Source: Bombyx mori
Lineage: Eukaryota; Arthropoda; Insecta; Lepidoptera; Bombycidae
Direction: 5' to 3'
Assembly: GCF_030269925.1 (NCBI RefSeq)
Contig: NC_085132.1
Coordinates: 3,618,501 to 3,682,500 of the forward strand
Length of the DNA stretch: 64,000 bases
In this document: piece after piece, positions 1 to 12,400 of the stretch
Layout: every line of letters begins with the position of its first letter
Numbering within the stretch: position 1 is the first letter of the stretch
Translations under genes and position numbers: made by a program
The notes under the pieces: model-generated
The model's database searches: none
What the model saw: only the letters and a program-made list of their open reading frames with translations
Told to the model about the DNA's origin: nothing

Positions 1-189
1 CTAGTTTCAATATTATACAGTGTTGCGTACTACGAGTTATTAATGTAAATTTTCGTCTCATTAACTACTGCGCCGTCTTGTCTTTAAGTATAGACAGTAT
101 CTCAGAACCACTCTTCAAAAGCAAAGGGAAATGGGAGTGCTGGTTTTTTTTTAAGATGACCTCACGATCCACCTGATAAGTGGTCAGCG

Positions 190-538
190 AACCCCATAGC
201 CGTTAATCACGTTAATACCCCACCCACTTAGAGACATGCGCTCTCAATATTTTAGTACAAAGGCTACCTCGCTCTTCAAACCGAAACGCGTTATTGCTTC
301 ACGGCAGAAATAGCCAGGGTAGTGGTGCCTACCCATAGCCCACTGAGTTTCTCGCCGGATCTTCTCAGTGGATCGCGTTTCCGATCCCGTGGTAGATTGT
401 AGATTGTGCGAAGCACTGCTCTTGCTAGGGTCAGTGCTAGCAACACTCCGGTTTGAGCCCCGTGAGCTCACCCACACACGTTAGGGCGAAGCTGAGATAG
501 CCTCTCAAGGCTATCAGCATAGATAGGAGAGAAAAAAA
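190..538 (+). repeat. Family B dispersed repeat
   Basis: Contains the shared words GTTTCTCGCCGGATCTTCTC, GTAGATTGTGCGAAGCACTG and GCTATCAGCATAGATAGG with a terminal A run. Family B is my label for this frequent Bombyx repeat. An internal duplication (TGTAGAT) distinguishes this copy. Confidence 0.75.
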
Positions 539-659
539 GTTGCCTACCTGTGCATACGGATTCCCGAGTAATTTACATTAAAAAATAACGTTTCACTGGT
601 CTGTGTAAATGTTTTTGGCATTATCATTAAAACTAGTCATTCTCAATTACTTTCAAACG

Positions 660-935
660 AAACAGTATTATTATTATAACTAGCGACCCGCCCTCGCTTC
701 GCTTCGGAAACATTAAAATAAACATGAAAAAAAAAAAAAAAATTTAAATTCTTCAGGGACAATGTTGGCTTCTAATGGAAAAAGAATTTTTCAAATCGGT
801 CCAGTAGTTTCGGAGCCTTTTTTTTTTTTTTTTTTAACGCTGGGGAATCCATTTAGTAGTTTTTAGTAGTTTCGGAGCCTATTCGAAACAAACAAACAAA
901 CAAATCTTTCCACTTTATAATATTAGTATAGATAT
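660..935 (-). repeat. CTAGT-ended dispersed repeat hosting the LINE micro-insertion
   Basis: Begins ACTAGCGACCCGCCCTCGC and ends around ATAATATTAGTATAGAT. The same GGGCGGGTCGCTAGT end occurs at about 33497. This resembles the common lepidopteran Helitron- or SINE-like repeats ending CTAGT. The class is uncertain. Confidence 0.5.
818..864 (-). mobile_element. 47-bp micro-insertion of an R1-type LINE 3' end
   Basis: A run of about 17 T is followed by AACGCTGGGGAATCCATTTA, identical to the 3' end of the LINE at 51081-52125 (read on the - strand as a tail plus poly-A). It interrupts another repeat, and AGTAGTTTCGGAGCC is present on both sides (803-817 and 865-879). A few bases at the far junction (GTAGTTTTT) look like filler or partial target copy. 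Confidence 0.8.
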
Positions 936-1513
936 AGATATAGATAATAATGATTTATTTCGTTTCTTTTTGGACACATACGAAGCTCACAATGAAATCT
1001 GTTGAACGTGTACAAGTAACTTCAATTGATCAACAGAGGACCCCCCTTCATTGATATATCCGGTCGTTTCTAAAAAATAATAATCAATGCCTAATGCATT
1101 CTTGTTCAAGAGCGTCGCGTTATTTCTGACGAAAGTGTGTCAAAACGAAAAAGTGTCTGTTCGAAAGGTGTCAAAATTTTTTTGACACATTTGTCTTAAT
1201 TCATCATCAGCGTCATCATAGTCGGTAACTCTTGGCATAGTAGTCGTGGCCATGTGGAATCCCTGTTTATTATAACTATGTTTATTAATATTTATTAATA
1301 TTAATTTCTCTCATAAAGTATTCAAATTGTGTGTGCGCTTCTTTTGTATAAGGAGAATTTTTCTAATACAGAGACATGGTTATGTTATGAATTTACAATA
1401 GATATGTGCGCGGAAGTGTAGTTTAGTGTTGAAGATCGAAGATTTCCTTAAAGATATCGCAGCAAGGACGTCGTTTTGTACCATATATTATTATGCATAT
1501 TGGTCAATAATCG

Positions 1514-1627
1514 ATGGCTCGTGGAATACAGAAGGTTTTAATTTTGTTTGTTTACATTATTAATGTCTTTCCGTCACATGCTCGCAAACAGGACACGTAT
1601 CTATCGATGATTTCAAGTATAATGTAG
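1514..1627 (+). other. Short ORF with hydrophobic N-terminus (probably not a gene)
   Basis: ATG opens MARGIQKVLILFVYIINVFP and stops after 37 codons. A GTAGGT donor-like site overlaps the stop. If spliced there it would leave 2 bases of a codon, which does not join in phase with the next GPAT exon at 3300. It is reported only because it is the sole signal-like ORF upstream of the GPAT exons. Confidence 0.12.
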
Positions 1628-1642
1628 GTTTGTTTACGAATG

Positions 1643-1890
1643 CTTTTTTTTTTTATTGCTTAGATGGGTGGACGAGCTCTCAGCCCACCTGGTGTTAAGT
1701 GGTTACTGGAGCCCATAGACATCTACAACTTAAATGCGCCACCCACCTTGAGGTATAAGTTCTAAGGTCTCAGTATAGTTACAACGGCTGCCCTACCCTT
1801 CAGACCGAAACGCATTACTGCTTCACGGCAGAAATAGGCAGGGCGGTGGTACCTATCCGTGCGGACTCACAATAGGTCCTACCACCAGTT
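1643..1890 (-). mobile_element. Bm1-type SINE
   Basis: Nearly complete copy of the commonest SINE here. On the - strand it reads from GGTGGTAGGACC-like sequence through TGCCGTGAAGCAGTAATGCG and ACGTTGTAGATGTCTATGGG to CTAAGCAATAAAAA. The name Bm1 is from memory of Bombyx repeats. Confidence 0.85.
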
Positions 1891-2269
1891 ATATTTTCTT
1901 GTTTTTTAGATGAGAATTAATAAATAGAATTAAGAAAAATTACATCTTCTTTAAAACAAAGAGGTGTTTGGATTGAAATTAGATAGTGTAGACTGGTATA
2001 CGTTGCTTTATAATGATAACTTTGAACAAAAAATTAAAATCTTTAGACGCATTTAAACTGTCATGCTTAGGAAGTATTTTTATTTTTTTATGTAGCAACC
2101 AATATGGCGATTGGAAAACGATTTGAATAAAAAATTATAGGCCACTATCCTTATGTTTAACTGATCTTTAATAAAATCACCCTCAGTGTTATGTGGGCCG
2201 TGAGCTTCTTCTAAGTACAAGGGCAATAAAACATTAAATTATTAAAATTAAATATATTATATATTATCT

Positions 2270-2576
2270 TTATCTATATATATATGAAAATGAATTTCTG
2301 TTCGTTAGTCCCGCTAAAACTCGATAACGGCTGGACGGATTTGGCTAATTTTGGTCTTGAATTATTTGTGGAAGTCCAGAGAAGGTTTAAAAGGTAGATA
2401 AATATGAAATTGTTCGGAATTAAATAAAAATAAGAATTTTGTTTTTCGTTTGATGTGTCCCCCGTCGGACGGATTCGTTTTGTTTGTTTTAAGTTTATTT
2501 TATACAAAAGTTTAGGTCTTTTATTTATCGATTGAGGCACTAAGAAGTCTGCCGGGTCAGCTAGTATTATTATATT
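2270..2576 (+). repeat. CTAGT-ended dispersed repeat (Helitron- or LINE-like)
   Basis: Contains TCTGTTCGTTAGTCCCGCTA, CGGCTGGACGGATTTGGC and GTGTCCCCCGTCGGACGG, and ends GCCGGGTCAGCTAGT. It is a common lepidopteran repeat type. The CTAG end would fit a Helitron 3' terminus, but the class is not proven. Confidence 0.5.
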
Positions 2577-3299
2577 ATATTAGTTATTATATAATTAATT
2601 ATAGGGCAGTCGCAACATAAACATTCAATCAAAACAATTACTTAATATAACCTGGTAATAAATAGATCGATCTAGTTTTACGTTTATCGTTTCCTAATTC
2701 CTATTTGTGTTCTAATTGGCGGGGACATCAAGAAGTACGTTTAGGTGCCAAATGCTAGTCTAGAAAGACTAGTGTTTGCCAACACGCATGTTGGTCGTGA
2801 TAAACTTAATGTCTTGGTATTATAATGTACGTCTCATATGGGAAGTAGAAATTCCTGTTAATTTAATAGTTGAATGAATTTTGATCAGAAAAATACAAAA
2901 GAGGTTTTATTTGGAGAAGAAAAAAACTGGTATCATATTAATCCATTAATACGCGACTAAAGAATAAAGTTTAATTAGTAAATATTAGTATGTCGTTTTA
3001 ATTGAAAAAATATTTCTGATTAATAAATATTAGGTTGTCGTTTTAATTAAAAATAATAATAATAATGTAATAGTAAAAAAAGCTTATCTCGTTTTTAAAA
3101 GGAACTGAAAGGATTTGAAGCTTCTTTTTCCTACTTTAAGAAATGTTCAAAAACATAAGTCGTAACTTATCAGGAAGTCGGTTCTAAATCCGAAATTCGG
3201 AATTCTCTTTAATTAAATTGGAATATATTAGTTTAAATTTCAACATAATGCGTGACTTGAGATACATAATATATTATATATAAATATGGTCTCTTTCAG

Positions 3300-3464
3300 G
3301 ATTCCTGGCACGACCCGAAGATCGAAGACTCCGGTACCGTGATCAACGTGTTAGATATAGGAAGACAGAACTTTGCGAATAGTGGCGTTATCTCAAGATA
3401 TTTCTGTGATCTAGCGCAATGTTTCAATCTTGTCAAGTTCCAGTACAAGGATGTTATTCCAGAT
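3300..3464 (+). CDS. mino: GPAT1 exon 1 of window (internal exon)
   Basis: There are 55 codons in phase 0 at both ends, from DSWHDPKIED to FQYKDVIPD. The acceptor is ctctttcag and the donor GTAAGT. It aligns to the region before the acyltransferase domain of GPAT1 (around the human residues following the WLARRLSYV segment). No ATG context is present, so it must be preceded by another exon, probably outside the window. A Bm1-type SINE remnant starts only about 40 bp after the donor. Confidence 0.88.
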
Positions 3465-6400
3465 GTAAGTTTCGTGTGATAAGTTTTTTTTATTTTTTTT
3501 ATGTTTTTTTTATTGCTTAGATAGGTGGACGAGCTCACAGCCCACCTGGTGTTAAGTGGTTACTGGAGCCCATAGACATCTACAACGTAAATGCGCCACC
3601 CACCTAAAATGGTCCTGGTTTTTTCTTTTTGCTGATCGGCCTAAGAGTCTATGTCAGCTATGTGAGCTCACGGGGCTCAAACCTGACGACGTTGCTAACA
3701 CTAGCCCTAGCAAGAGCAGTGCTTCGCAGAATCTACCATCGGATCGGAGACGCGACCCACTGAGAAGATCCGGCGAGAAACTCAGTAGGCTGTGTCTGTG
3801 GGTTAGTTTACTCGCCGAGCCCTTCGCCCTAAGTCCGATTAATTAATACGCTTTTAAAGTATTTTTTTTTCTACCTGTGCTTGTAACCTCGAGCAGATAT
3901 GCCAGCGTAATCGGCGAGACTTTTATAGTAACTTGTCTTGTATCTGTTTGTATGTTTTCTTTTGACCTACCTAATCTTTGGTAGCCTAAGAGTAGCCCAA
4001 GGTGGCCATTCCAATTGATTAAGTCTCATACATATTAATCAACGTCAACTCGTTTCATTTAATATCATTTTTAAGATAACAGAATATCGATTTAACAATT
4101 AAAATGTTTTCGTAAACTCGACCCTGGCAACAATGGAGTCGCAAAAGAGTCATACTTTAAAAAAAGAAGAAAAATTACTTATTTGCTTACGAAAACAAGC
4201 GAGAACTTTTCCAGTAACTACAGACACAAAATATATATCTAATAAAACAGCAGAATTACGTAGCTTTGGGAGTTGGATGTGTGTTAATTGTTCTTCGTTG
4301 GTAATCGCATCACTCGAGATCGGCCAGACCGGTCTGGCTATTTTCAGATATTACAATGTTCCTAATACTCCAAATTGAGTATTGATAGAAAAACAGAAGT
4401 AGGTGGCGCTGCAATCGTGCAATGTTTAATATACGAGAGAACGTACTGGATTATTGAAAAGTCATTTTTAAAATAAAATAATACGATTTAATCGTTCATA
4501 GAAATACGACCATTGATTTATTTCGTGATTCTAAATATTATACAAGGGTGTATTAGATTCGGAATTGTTTGCACCCTTACGGTGTGGAAAACGATTGGGA
4601 ACTGAACTGTATTTTTTTAATTTTATTGACGACCTGGCATTATAATCTGTGTACTCGGTTATTTTATATACAAAGCCGAAATGTAAGATATGCCATTATT
4701 TTATGATGTTATGTGCTTTTTCAATTGGGCCTCTGAGTAATTTTCATTTGTCACAGGACCCGGTAGGTGGCGCTACGGTCATAGCCCAGTAATATATTAT
4801 ATTAATGGGTCAACGTCGGCGGGGCACGGTAGTTCATATAATAATTACTACATACGATTTTCGCTTCTAAATTCCAGGTGCAAAAGGATCCAGCTTACAT
4901 AAAAGCTATCGAAGACACAACCGAAGAAGAACTAAAAAAGACTGATTTGAACCTAGACGAAAAGGGAGATGGAGATAATCGAAACAGCGCCGGCTATCTG
5001 ACCGTGAAGAAACGCGTCGAAGCCAGAGCGAAAAAAGTCTTGACCGATATTAGTTCGGCCATGTCTTACAATATACTAAGGTATGTTGTCAAAGATTTTT
5101 AATTAAGGATAAGGATTAGGATCCGGCGAGAAATTCGGTGGGCTGTGTCTATGGGTTAATTCGCTCGTCGAGCCCTTCGTCACAAGCGACGGGTTCGACG
5201 GGAATGGTGACCGAGGTTTCTTATTTTAGTTCATCAACGTGATGTTTAAAACTAATTACTACTTAATGAAATCAGGTCTCCGCCATCTACCTCCCTCCCC
5301 TTTTAACTAAATATTCTTAGTCCCTACAGCATAATTTGCTGTCAACTTTTGAGTGTAAGAAAAGTAAGATTGGATTACAGTTTATTTTTGTTCCAACACA
5401 TAGCGCACATCAAAACACTTCATAATTTACGATCATTACCAGTTCACCGTCGAAACCGATCATCATCTCTTTGTGTGGATAAAGTGAGTATATCCACTGA
5501 CCGTAAACTGTACACAATTGCTGACTTGTCCGGTTCCTGGTCATGTACGTTTTTTTTAAGCTATTGCATAGATTTTATCGCGGGCTTTGAGCGCGGCGAC
5601 CGAATCAAGAAATTCCGTAACGAAAATAACCTGACACCCCCACTACGCCTACTATGTAGCTCGCGTTCAACACATTCACACCTTGCGCTTGTGTAGTGTT
5701 TGTGAATAAGCGCGCGGCGTGACGTCGCACTGCCGCATGTACATAATGAAAAGTCTGTCCATCTCTCCCTCGCGTGGTCTAGGTTATGAGCGTGAAGGGG
5801 ATAGTTAATGTTTTGCTTTTGTTAATGTTTATAAATATAGCGTGGTCTTATTTTATTGTTGTTTTAATATTAAATTATTATTGTCGATTTATAATTGCAT
5901 AAGTTGATAAAAAATACTATAAAATAGCTTACCGTGGCAGTCTCCGAGTGCCACATGTGTTTTTTTTTTGTACGTGTCTGATACGCGTTTGATGTCCGCA
6001 GAGTGGTGGCGTGGCTGACGCACAAGGCGATCCGTCGCGTGGCGGGCGGCGGGTGCGGCACGCGCGCGGGCTCGGTGGCGCGGCTGCGGCGCGCGACGGC
6101 GGCGGGGCTGCCGCTCGTGTTCGTGCCGCTGCACCGCTCGCACTTCGACTACATCCTCGTCACCTTCGCGCTCTACCTCACCGGGCTGCGGCCGCCGCTC
6201 GTGGCCGCCGGGGACAACATGAGGATACCCTTCTTTGGGTACTAGATCCTACTCAATAAACACGTGGGCGGCTCTGAGCGCACATATCGCCTTTTCGCAT
6301 TAAAAGTGTACAATTTCCAAAAATATTCGAAATTGAGTTAATATAGTTAAGTTATAGTTGAGTTAATATGTAGGCAGCGGCTTGGCTCTGCCCCTGGCAT

Positions 6401-9400
6401 TGCTGAAGTCCATGGGCGACGGTAACCACTCACCATCAGGTGGGCCGTGTGCTCGTCTGCCTACAAGGGCAATAAAAAAAAATTGCGGAAACATTTGGTA
6501 TCACCAGTATTTTTCTCATAAATACTGTCAAAAGAGTGTAGTTTAGTTTTAGTTTTATTTTGTTTTTTTAGGCTACCTTTGTTTTGACTACTATTAACAA
6601 AATTAATTCATAATTTTATCTTACTTTAAAAGACAGATAATGTTACTGGTAAAAAAAATGTTGCAAAGATGATTAATATTAAAAATATTACATGTTAAAC
6701 TTTTAAAACACTCTTCTGTAAAATTATTAAGTTTTGAGATTATACAGTTTTAATGTGAGAAGACGATATCAGGATCGCTCTAAACAGGTGGTAGGACCTC
6801 TTGGGAGTCCGCACGGGTAGGTACCACCACCCGGCCTCTTTCCGCCGTGAAGCAGTAATGCGTTTCGGTTTTAAAGGTGGGGCAGTCGTTGTAGCTATAC
6901 TGAGACCTTAGAACTTATATCTCAAGGTGGGTGGCGCATTTACGTTGTAGATGTCTATGGGCTCCAGTAACCACCTAACACCAGGTGGGCTGTGAGCTCG
7001 TCCATCCATCTAAGCAATAAAAAAAAAACATAAACAAGTTTGACAAATTTAATAATTGCTCATTAGGCAACTAACTTCCTGAAAAGATTACGTTTTAAAC
7101 GCAATCGAAAAAATATAGTATTAATCTATTGTTCTTACGTTACTTGAAATATAATGAAATATACATTAGATTGCTACATATTAGTTTACCACAGTAAAAA
7201 CTTTCCGAAAATACAAAAAAAAAATCCTTACATACAAAACAACACGCTGTATATCCATACTAATGTTATAAATGGGAAAGTGTGTTTATTTGTCTAACTT
7301 TCACAACGTAACTAAGCAATTATTTTCTTAAATTTATGATTTTAAATTAGTCAGGTGTACTGCCTTATAATCTCGAAAAAAAAACACCTCATTTCCACGG
7401 GAAACGGACTTTCACGGTGAACACAAAACAACGGATTGACATTATTATTTTAAAGAGATAAGCTTAAGTCACTCACACAAACGTACTTACCTTTACTACT
7501 ACTACCTTTTATCCCGGAAAAAACATTTCATTCCCACGGACCACTGAATTAACATTTTTCCTCCAATACACCTTCACCTTAGTGACAGTCATGTAAACAA
7601 TAATCTAAATGAACCCCATTCCGTGCTCCAGGTGGATACTGCGCGGCTGCGGCGCTTTTTACATCAGACGAAGAGTTGACGGTTCCGAGCACAACGGCGA
7701 CCCCGTCTATAAAGCAGCTTTAAGGTAACCGACTCGTTAATTCCTAGCCCCAGGGCGTAGTGAGGTCCATACGGGTCCATACAAATCATTTGATCTTTTG
7801 CAACAGTCATGCATTTCATTTTGATGAATGGGACATCCGCATGACAAATATACCTTATGCCTCAAAAAGATATGATAACGCGAATGCCCCAACATTTGAA
7901 ACACGTGGTCTAAGTCTTAATTGTATAAGGCCTGAGCGTATAATTTATTTACGTTACAAATAGTGATAGTAAATTATCATTATCTCTGAGCTTCGTACCT
8001 ACCTTACCTATAAGTCAAGTTATAATAAAACATGTAAGATTTAAACGAATCTACATATGTATGTACATTAGTACAACACTAGATACATATCGTGAATTAA
8101 ATCAATTTCAGATCTTACATCATAAACAGTTTGGCGGCCAACAACAATCTGGAGTTCTTCATTGAAGGCGGCCGGACTAGGACCGGGAAGCCGCAGCCTC
8201 CCAAAGGTACACACTGCGCTACGGTACCAACGTACGGACGCGCGCTGTACTGGGCGGGGGGCGCAACTCGCCCCCCGCGGGGGGAGGGGCGACCACTACA
8301 ACTTTAAATCTGGTGCCCTTTAACTGTGGGTAGCCCAGTCACCGTCCTAGCTGAACCCAAGGGCTCGACGAGTAATTTAACCCACAGACACAGCCCACTG
8401 AGTTTCTTGCCGGATCTTCTTCGCGTTTCCGATCCGGTGGTAGATTCTGCGAAGCACTACTCTTGCTAGGGCCAGTGTTAGCAACACTCCCGGTTTGAGC
8501 CCCGTGAGCTCACCTACACGCCAAGGAGAAGCTAAAATAGCCCCACAAGGCTATCAGCATAGGTAGGGAAATAAAATGTGGGTTATGTGCATCTCTTTCA
8601 ATATCTATCGAGGTATCCAACTAAGGGCTCGTCTGAGAATGGACAGCCTTCTCTGAGTATCGTACGAGCTTACTGCCAACTGACGTGCACTGGTGGTACC
8701 GCCATCATGCCTAATTCTGCCGCAAAGTATCACGCCTTTGTTATGACACGGTCAATGGTTGCGTTTATTAAACTTGTAATAATTCCTATGACAGTGATAA
8801 AAAAATATCTTGAAATAGTTTAAAGTTTGTTTTGCACACTAATTTGAGTAATTTTGTTTATGCTCACGAGGAAATAGAGTGTGGAAATGGTATGTTTTTA
8901 AACCCTAGAATTTTTTGGCAAGTGCAATAAATTTTTGGGTACTAGCTTTGATTTGACTGAATCTCATCTCTATATCGAATATTAACCGATACATTTTCTT
9001 GCACTGATAAGATAATCAAAAAATAATTTGCTTAGTTAGTAGATTTGAGTTATAAAATATATCTTTCTTCTTCTATTAAAATATATATATCACATATACC
9101 TGGCTTAGATTTATCAGGAACGCCTTTGTAGATAGTCTCACTTTTGAAATTCTGTCTCTAAGTATTTTAAAGTCAAGACTTCATATAATCCGATAAATAA
9201 AAAATATTAATTAAGGCACCCTACATCCATTGTTATCTAACAAAAATTGTTTCTTCATTATTAATTCGTGCGTGTCAAGTCTGTCTGATAATAACGTAGT
9301 TTGTTAACTGTTAAGCTAATAAAATGCCATAATCTTTTCAGCTGGAATCCTGTCCGTGATAATGGATGCGTATTTGGATGGCACCATAGACGACGCCCTC

Positions 9401-12400
9401 CTAGTCCCGGTCACGTTGAACTACGACAAGTTGGTCGACGGTAACTTCGTGAGGGAACAACTCGGCATGCCCAAGCAGATGGAGACGTTCTGGTCGGCCC
9501 TCAGAGGGATCTGGAGGACAATGAACACTAATCACGGCTCTATAAGGGTCGATTTCAATCAACCCATCTCTTTGAAGGTAAGGCTCGGTCTATTTCTACA
9601 AACTTTACATATAATATTAATGTAAATTGCGAATCGTTTATATCAGTTTATTTACACGTATTTGGCTTTATTGACTTTTTAAAACTATAGTGTTGATTAT
9701 CTTTATTCTTCGTAAACCAAATAAAATATTGTTTATTTTGTTTTCAGGAATTGGTGCAATCTTTCAAAAAGTATAATCACTTCAAAGCTCCCATCGAAGC
9801 GCCTCTTGGTCCTGCCGATGACAAATTTTCTTCGGATCTGGACCGGAGACTGTTGTACAACCACAGCCACTCGAGCTTGTACGGCGACGACGTCAGCACT
9901 GACCACAAGATGATGGTCGAGGCTATTGGGAGACATATTGTTTATGGTTAGTTTTGCTTAAATATGTAACTTATGTTTTAAATTATATTTTAAATTTTAA
10001 AAAAATTACAAATACCAGCTTCGCTTCAACTGAACCAAGACCTGGCAACAGTTCTGCCGTGCTTACGATAAATACAGTAAGTCACATTTTTGTCGATATT
10101 GAGTTAAGTATATATTTGGAATGTAGAGATTGAGATCTACATTTCTGTATATTTAAATTTTTAAAATGTGGTATAGAAACTTAAATAAGCTTAAGCATAA
10201 TTACAGTAAGAAACATTTTGCCCCAAAACATACTTATTATAATTGCAGTATGGGCACATACGGTTGATTTTTTCATAAAGTTTAAACCATTTCCTATGTA
10301 TTGATACAGTAAGTAATTTTGCTATTATTATTTTTAAGATATGAGTATTTTTCATCAAGTATCACTGAAACATATTAACAGTAAGTACCACATACTATGA
10401 TTATATTAATTGTTGAAAATAAAGCATTAGTTACTAAACCTTAACATATCTACAGTAAGTTCAACTTACTGTGTATATGATAAGTCAGCAAATTAAAATA
10501 TTTATTTTTATGCATAGTCGTAACAACAGCAAGATTCACTACTGTAATTATGTTATGGAATACTTTATATTAAGCGTAGACTTGTCTGGAACATGTTAGG
10601 TAAACACGTTACTTACTGCAAATATTATAAGGTGTTTAGTTAAAGTTAGGAGGGCTCAATTCATACTAATGTATAAAACAGGTCATAATGAGATGTTTCA
10701 ATCATTGGACCTTTTACCATTTTACAAACTAAAATTGTGAAAACCCAAAAGTTTCCTGAGGTGAAATCTAAAAATAGTCCCAGAGGAATCACTGCAGACC
10801 ATAAAGCAGATATTATATAGAAGCTTGTACCTCTGATGCCTGAGGATAGAAGAGATTTTTGGTTAAACATTTCGAATTCTGCAACAAATCTATTAACCGA
10901 ATAGTTTTGAGTTCTTTTTTTTTTTTAAATAACAGGGGTTAAAGTATGAAATTGCCGTTTTGTTGTAATAGGTACTTCGAATTGACATAGAACCTTCATG
11001 GTTTGAGATTTTTTAGTAAACATGTGCAACTTTCCATTATCGACTTTCAGTTTTTTTTTGTTATTCAGCTTAGACAAGAAAGATGGATACTTCGAAAATT
11101 CGAGTGATTTTTTAATACGATTTCCGACGCGGAACTAACGCTGCAGTAACAGCTCGCAATATCAATGTTGCGTTTGGAGAGGGGACTGCTAATGAACGCA
11201 CCGTACGATTTAGTTTAAACGCTTTCGTGATGGAAATTTTGATTTGAAGAACGAACCACGTGGTAGACCGCCCACACATGTGAACAACAATGAATTGAAA
11301 AAGATGGTGGCAGCCGATCCGAGCCAAACTACCTAGGAATTAGCGGCATGGCTTAACGTTACCTTACCAACAATATTTACTATTTGGACCAAATCAATAA
11401 AATAAAAAAAAATGAAAAATGGGTGCATTATGATTTGACTGATCTGCAGAATGAAACGCGTGCTGAACCTTGTGTTGCCTTGTTAAATCGATACAGAAAT
11501 GAAGTAATATTGGATCGAATTGTGACATCTGATGAAAAGGATTCCTTACGATAACCGTAAGCGAAAAATGCAATGGCTGACCTCATGTCAAACGCCGCAA
11601 CAGTGTCCTGAAGCAAAGCTTACCAATCCCTGTATAGTAATGGTACCTAACTGTTTGGGGATCCCAGCATGGTGTTATTCACTATAGCTTTCTCCGATCT
11701 AGTCAAGAAATAACGGTAGATGTCTACTATGCCGTACTCCGAACAATTATAGTTAAAATTGCAGTGAAACAGCCCTTAATCATGAATCGATTTTCACCAT
11801 TATTGGTCCATGATGACGCGAGACCTCATACAGCACGAGAAACCGTTTTAACTCTACAGGAACTACAATTAGAAACCATTGGTCACCCCCCGTATTTGCT
11901 AGACCTTGCTCCAACGGACTACCATTTTTTTCGTAATTTGGACAATTTTCTACATGATAAAAACTTTTCTTCCCAGGAAGTAGTACAGAATGCTTTCACA
12001 CAGTTTGTAGAATCTAGATCACCAGAGTTCTATCGCAAAGGCATAAATGACCTTTCTATTAGATGGTAGCAATGTATAAAACAATATAATAATGGAAGAT
12101 ATTATGACTAAATAAATATGTTAAATAAAAAAAAACCAATTTCAATTTTTCAGTACAAATCGGCAATTTCCTACTTTAACCCCTAATATACTTATATTAC
12201 TAGTCAATTAAAGGACATTTACTATTTTACCATAAACGATTTATTATTAATTTGTAAGATTGACGACTTATTTGATAAGTTCTTATATCGAGGATTTCAT
12301 AATCTACATAATAGTTTAGTAGTAATAACCGTCTTAAGAGGTTAAATGACTTATTAAAGATTTTAAAGTACCTTATTAGATCAGGGTTGTGCAGAGCGTT

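Noticed and set aside
1514..1627. Signal-like ORF MARGIQKVLILFVYIINVFP as the missing first GPAT exon
   Set aside because: The donor-like GTAGGT would leave two bases of a codon, out of phase with the next exon at 3300, and the sequence does not resemble GPAT1 N-termini.
6003..6259. Overlapping ORFs of 80-84 codons on both strands over GPAT exon 3
   Set aside because: They are by-products of the GC-rich exon. Only the frame with HRSHFD joins in phase with neighbouring exons.
10074..10460. ACAGTAAGT words as recursive splice sites
   Set aside because: Ratchet sites need CAG followed by a full GTAAGT. Here CAG and GTAAGT share the G, and the motifs occur in both orientations, which fits transposon subterminal repeats better.
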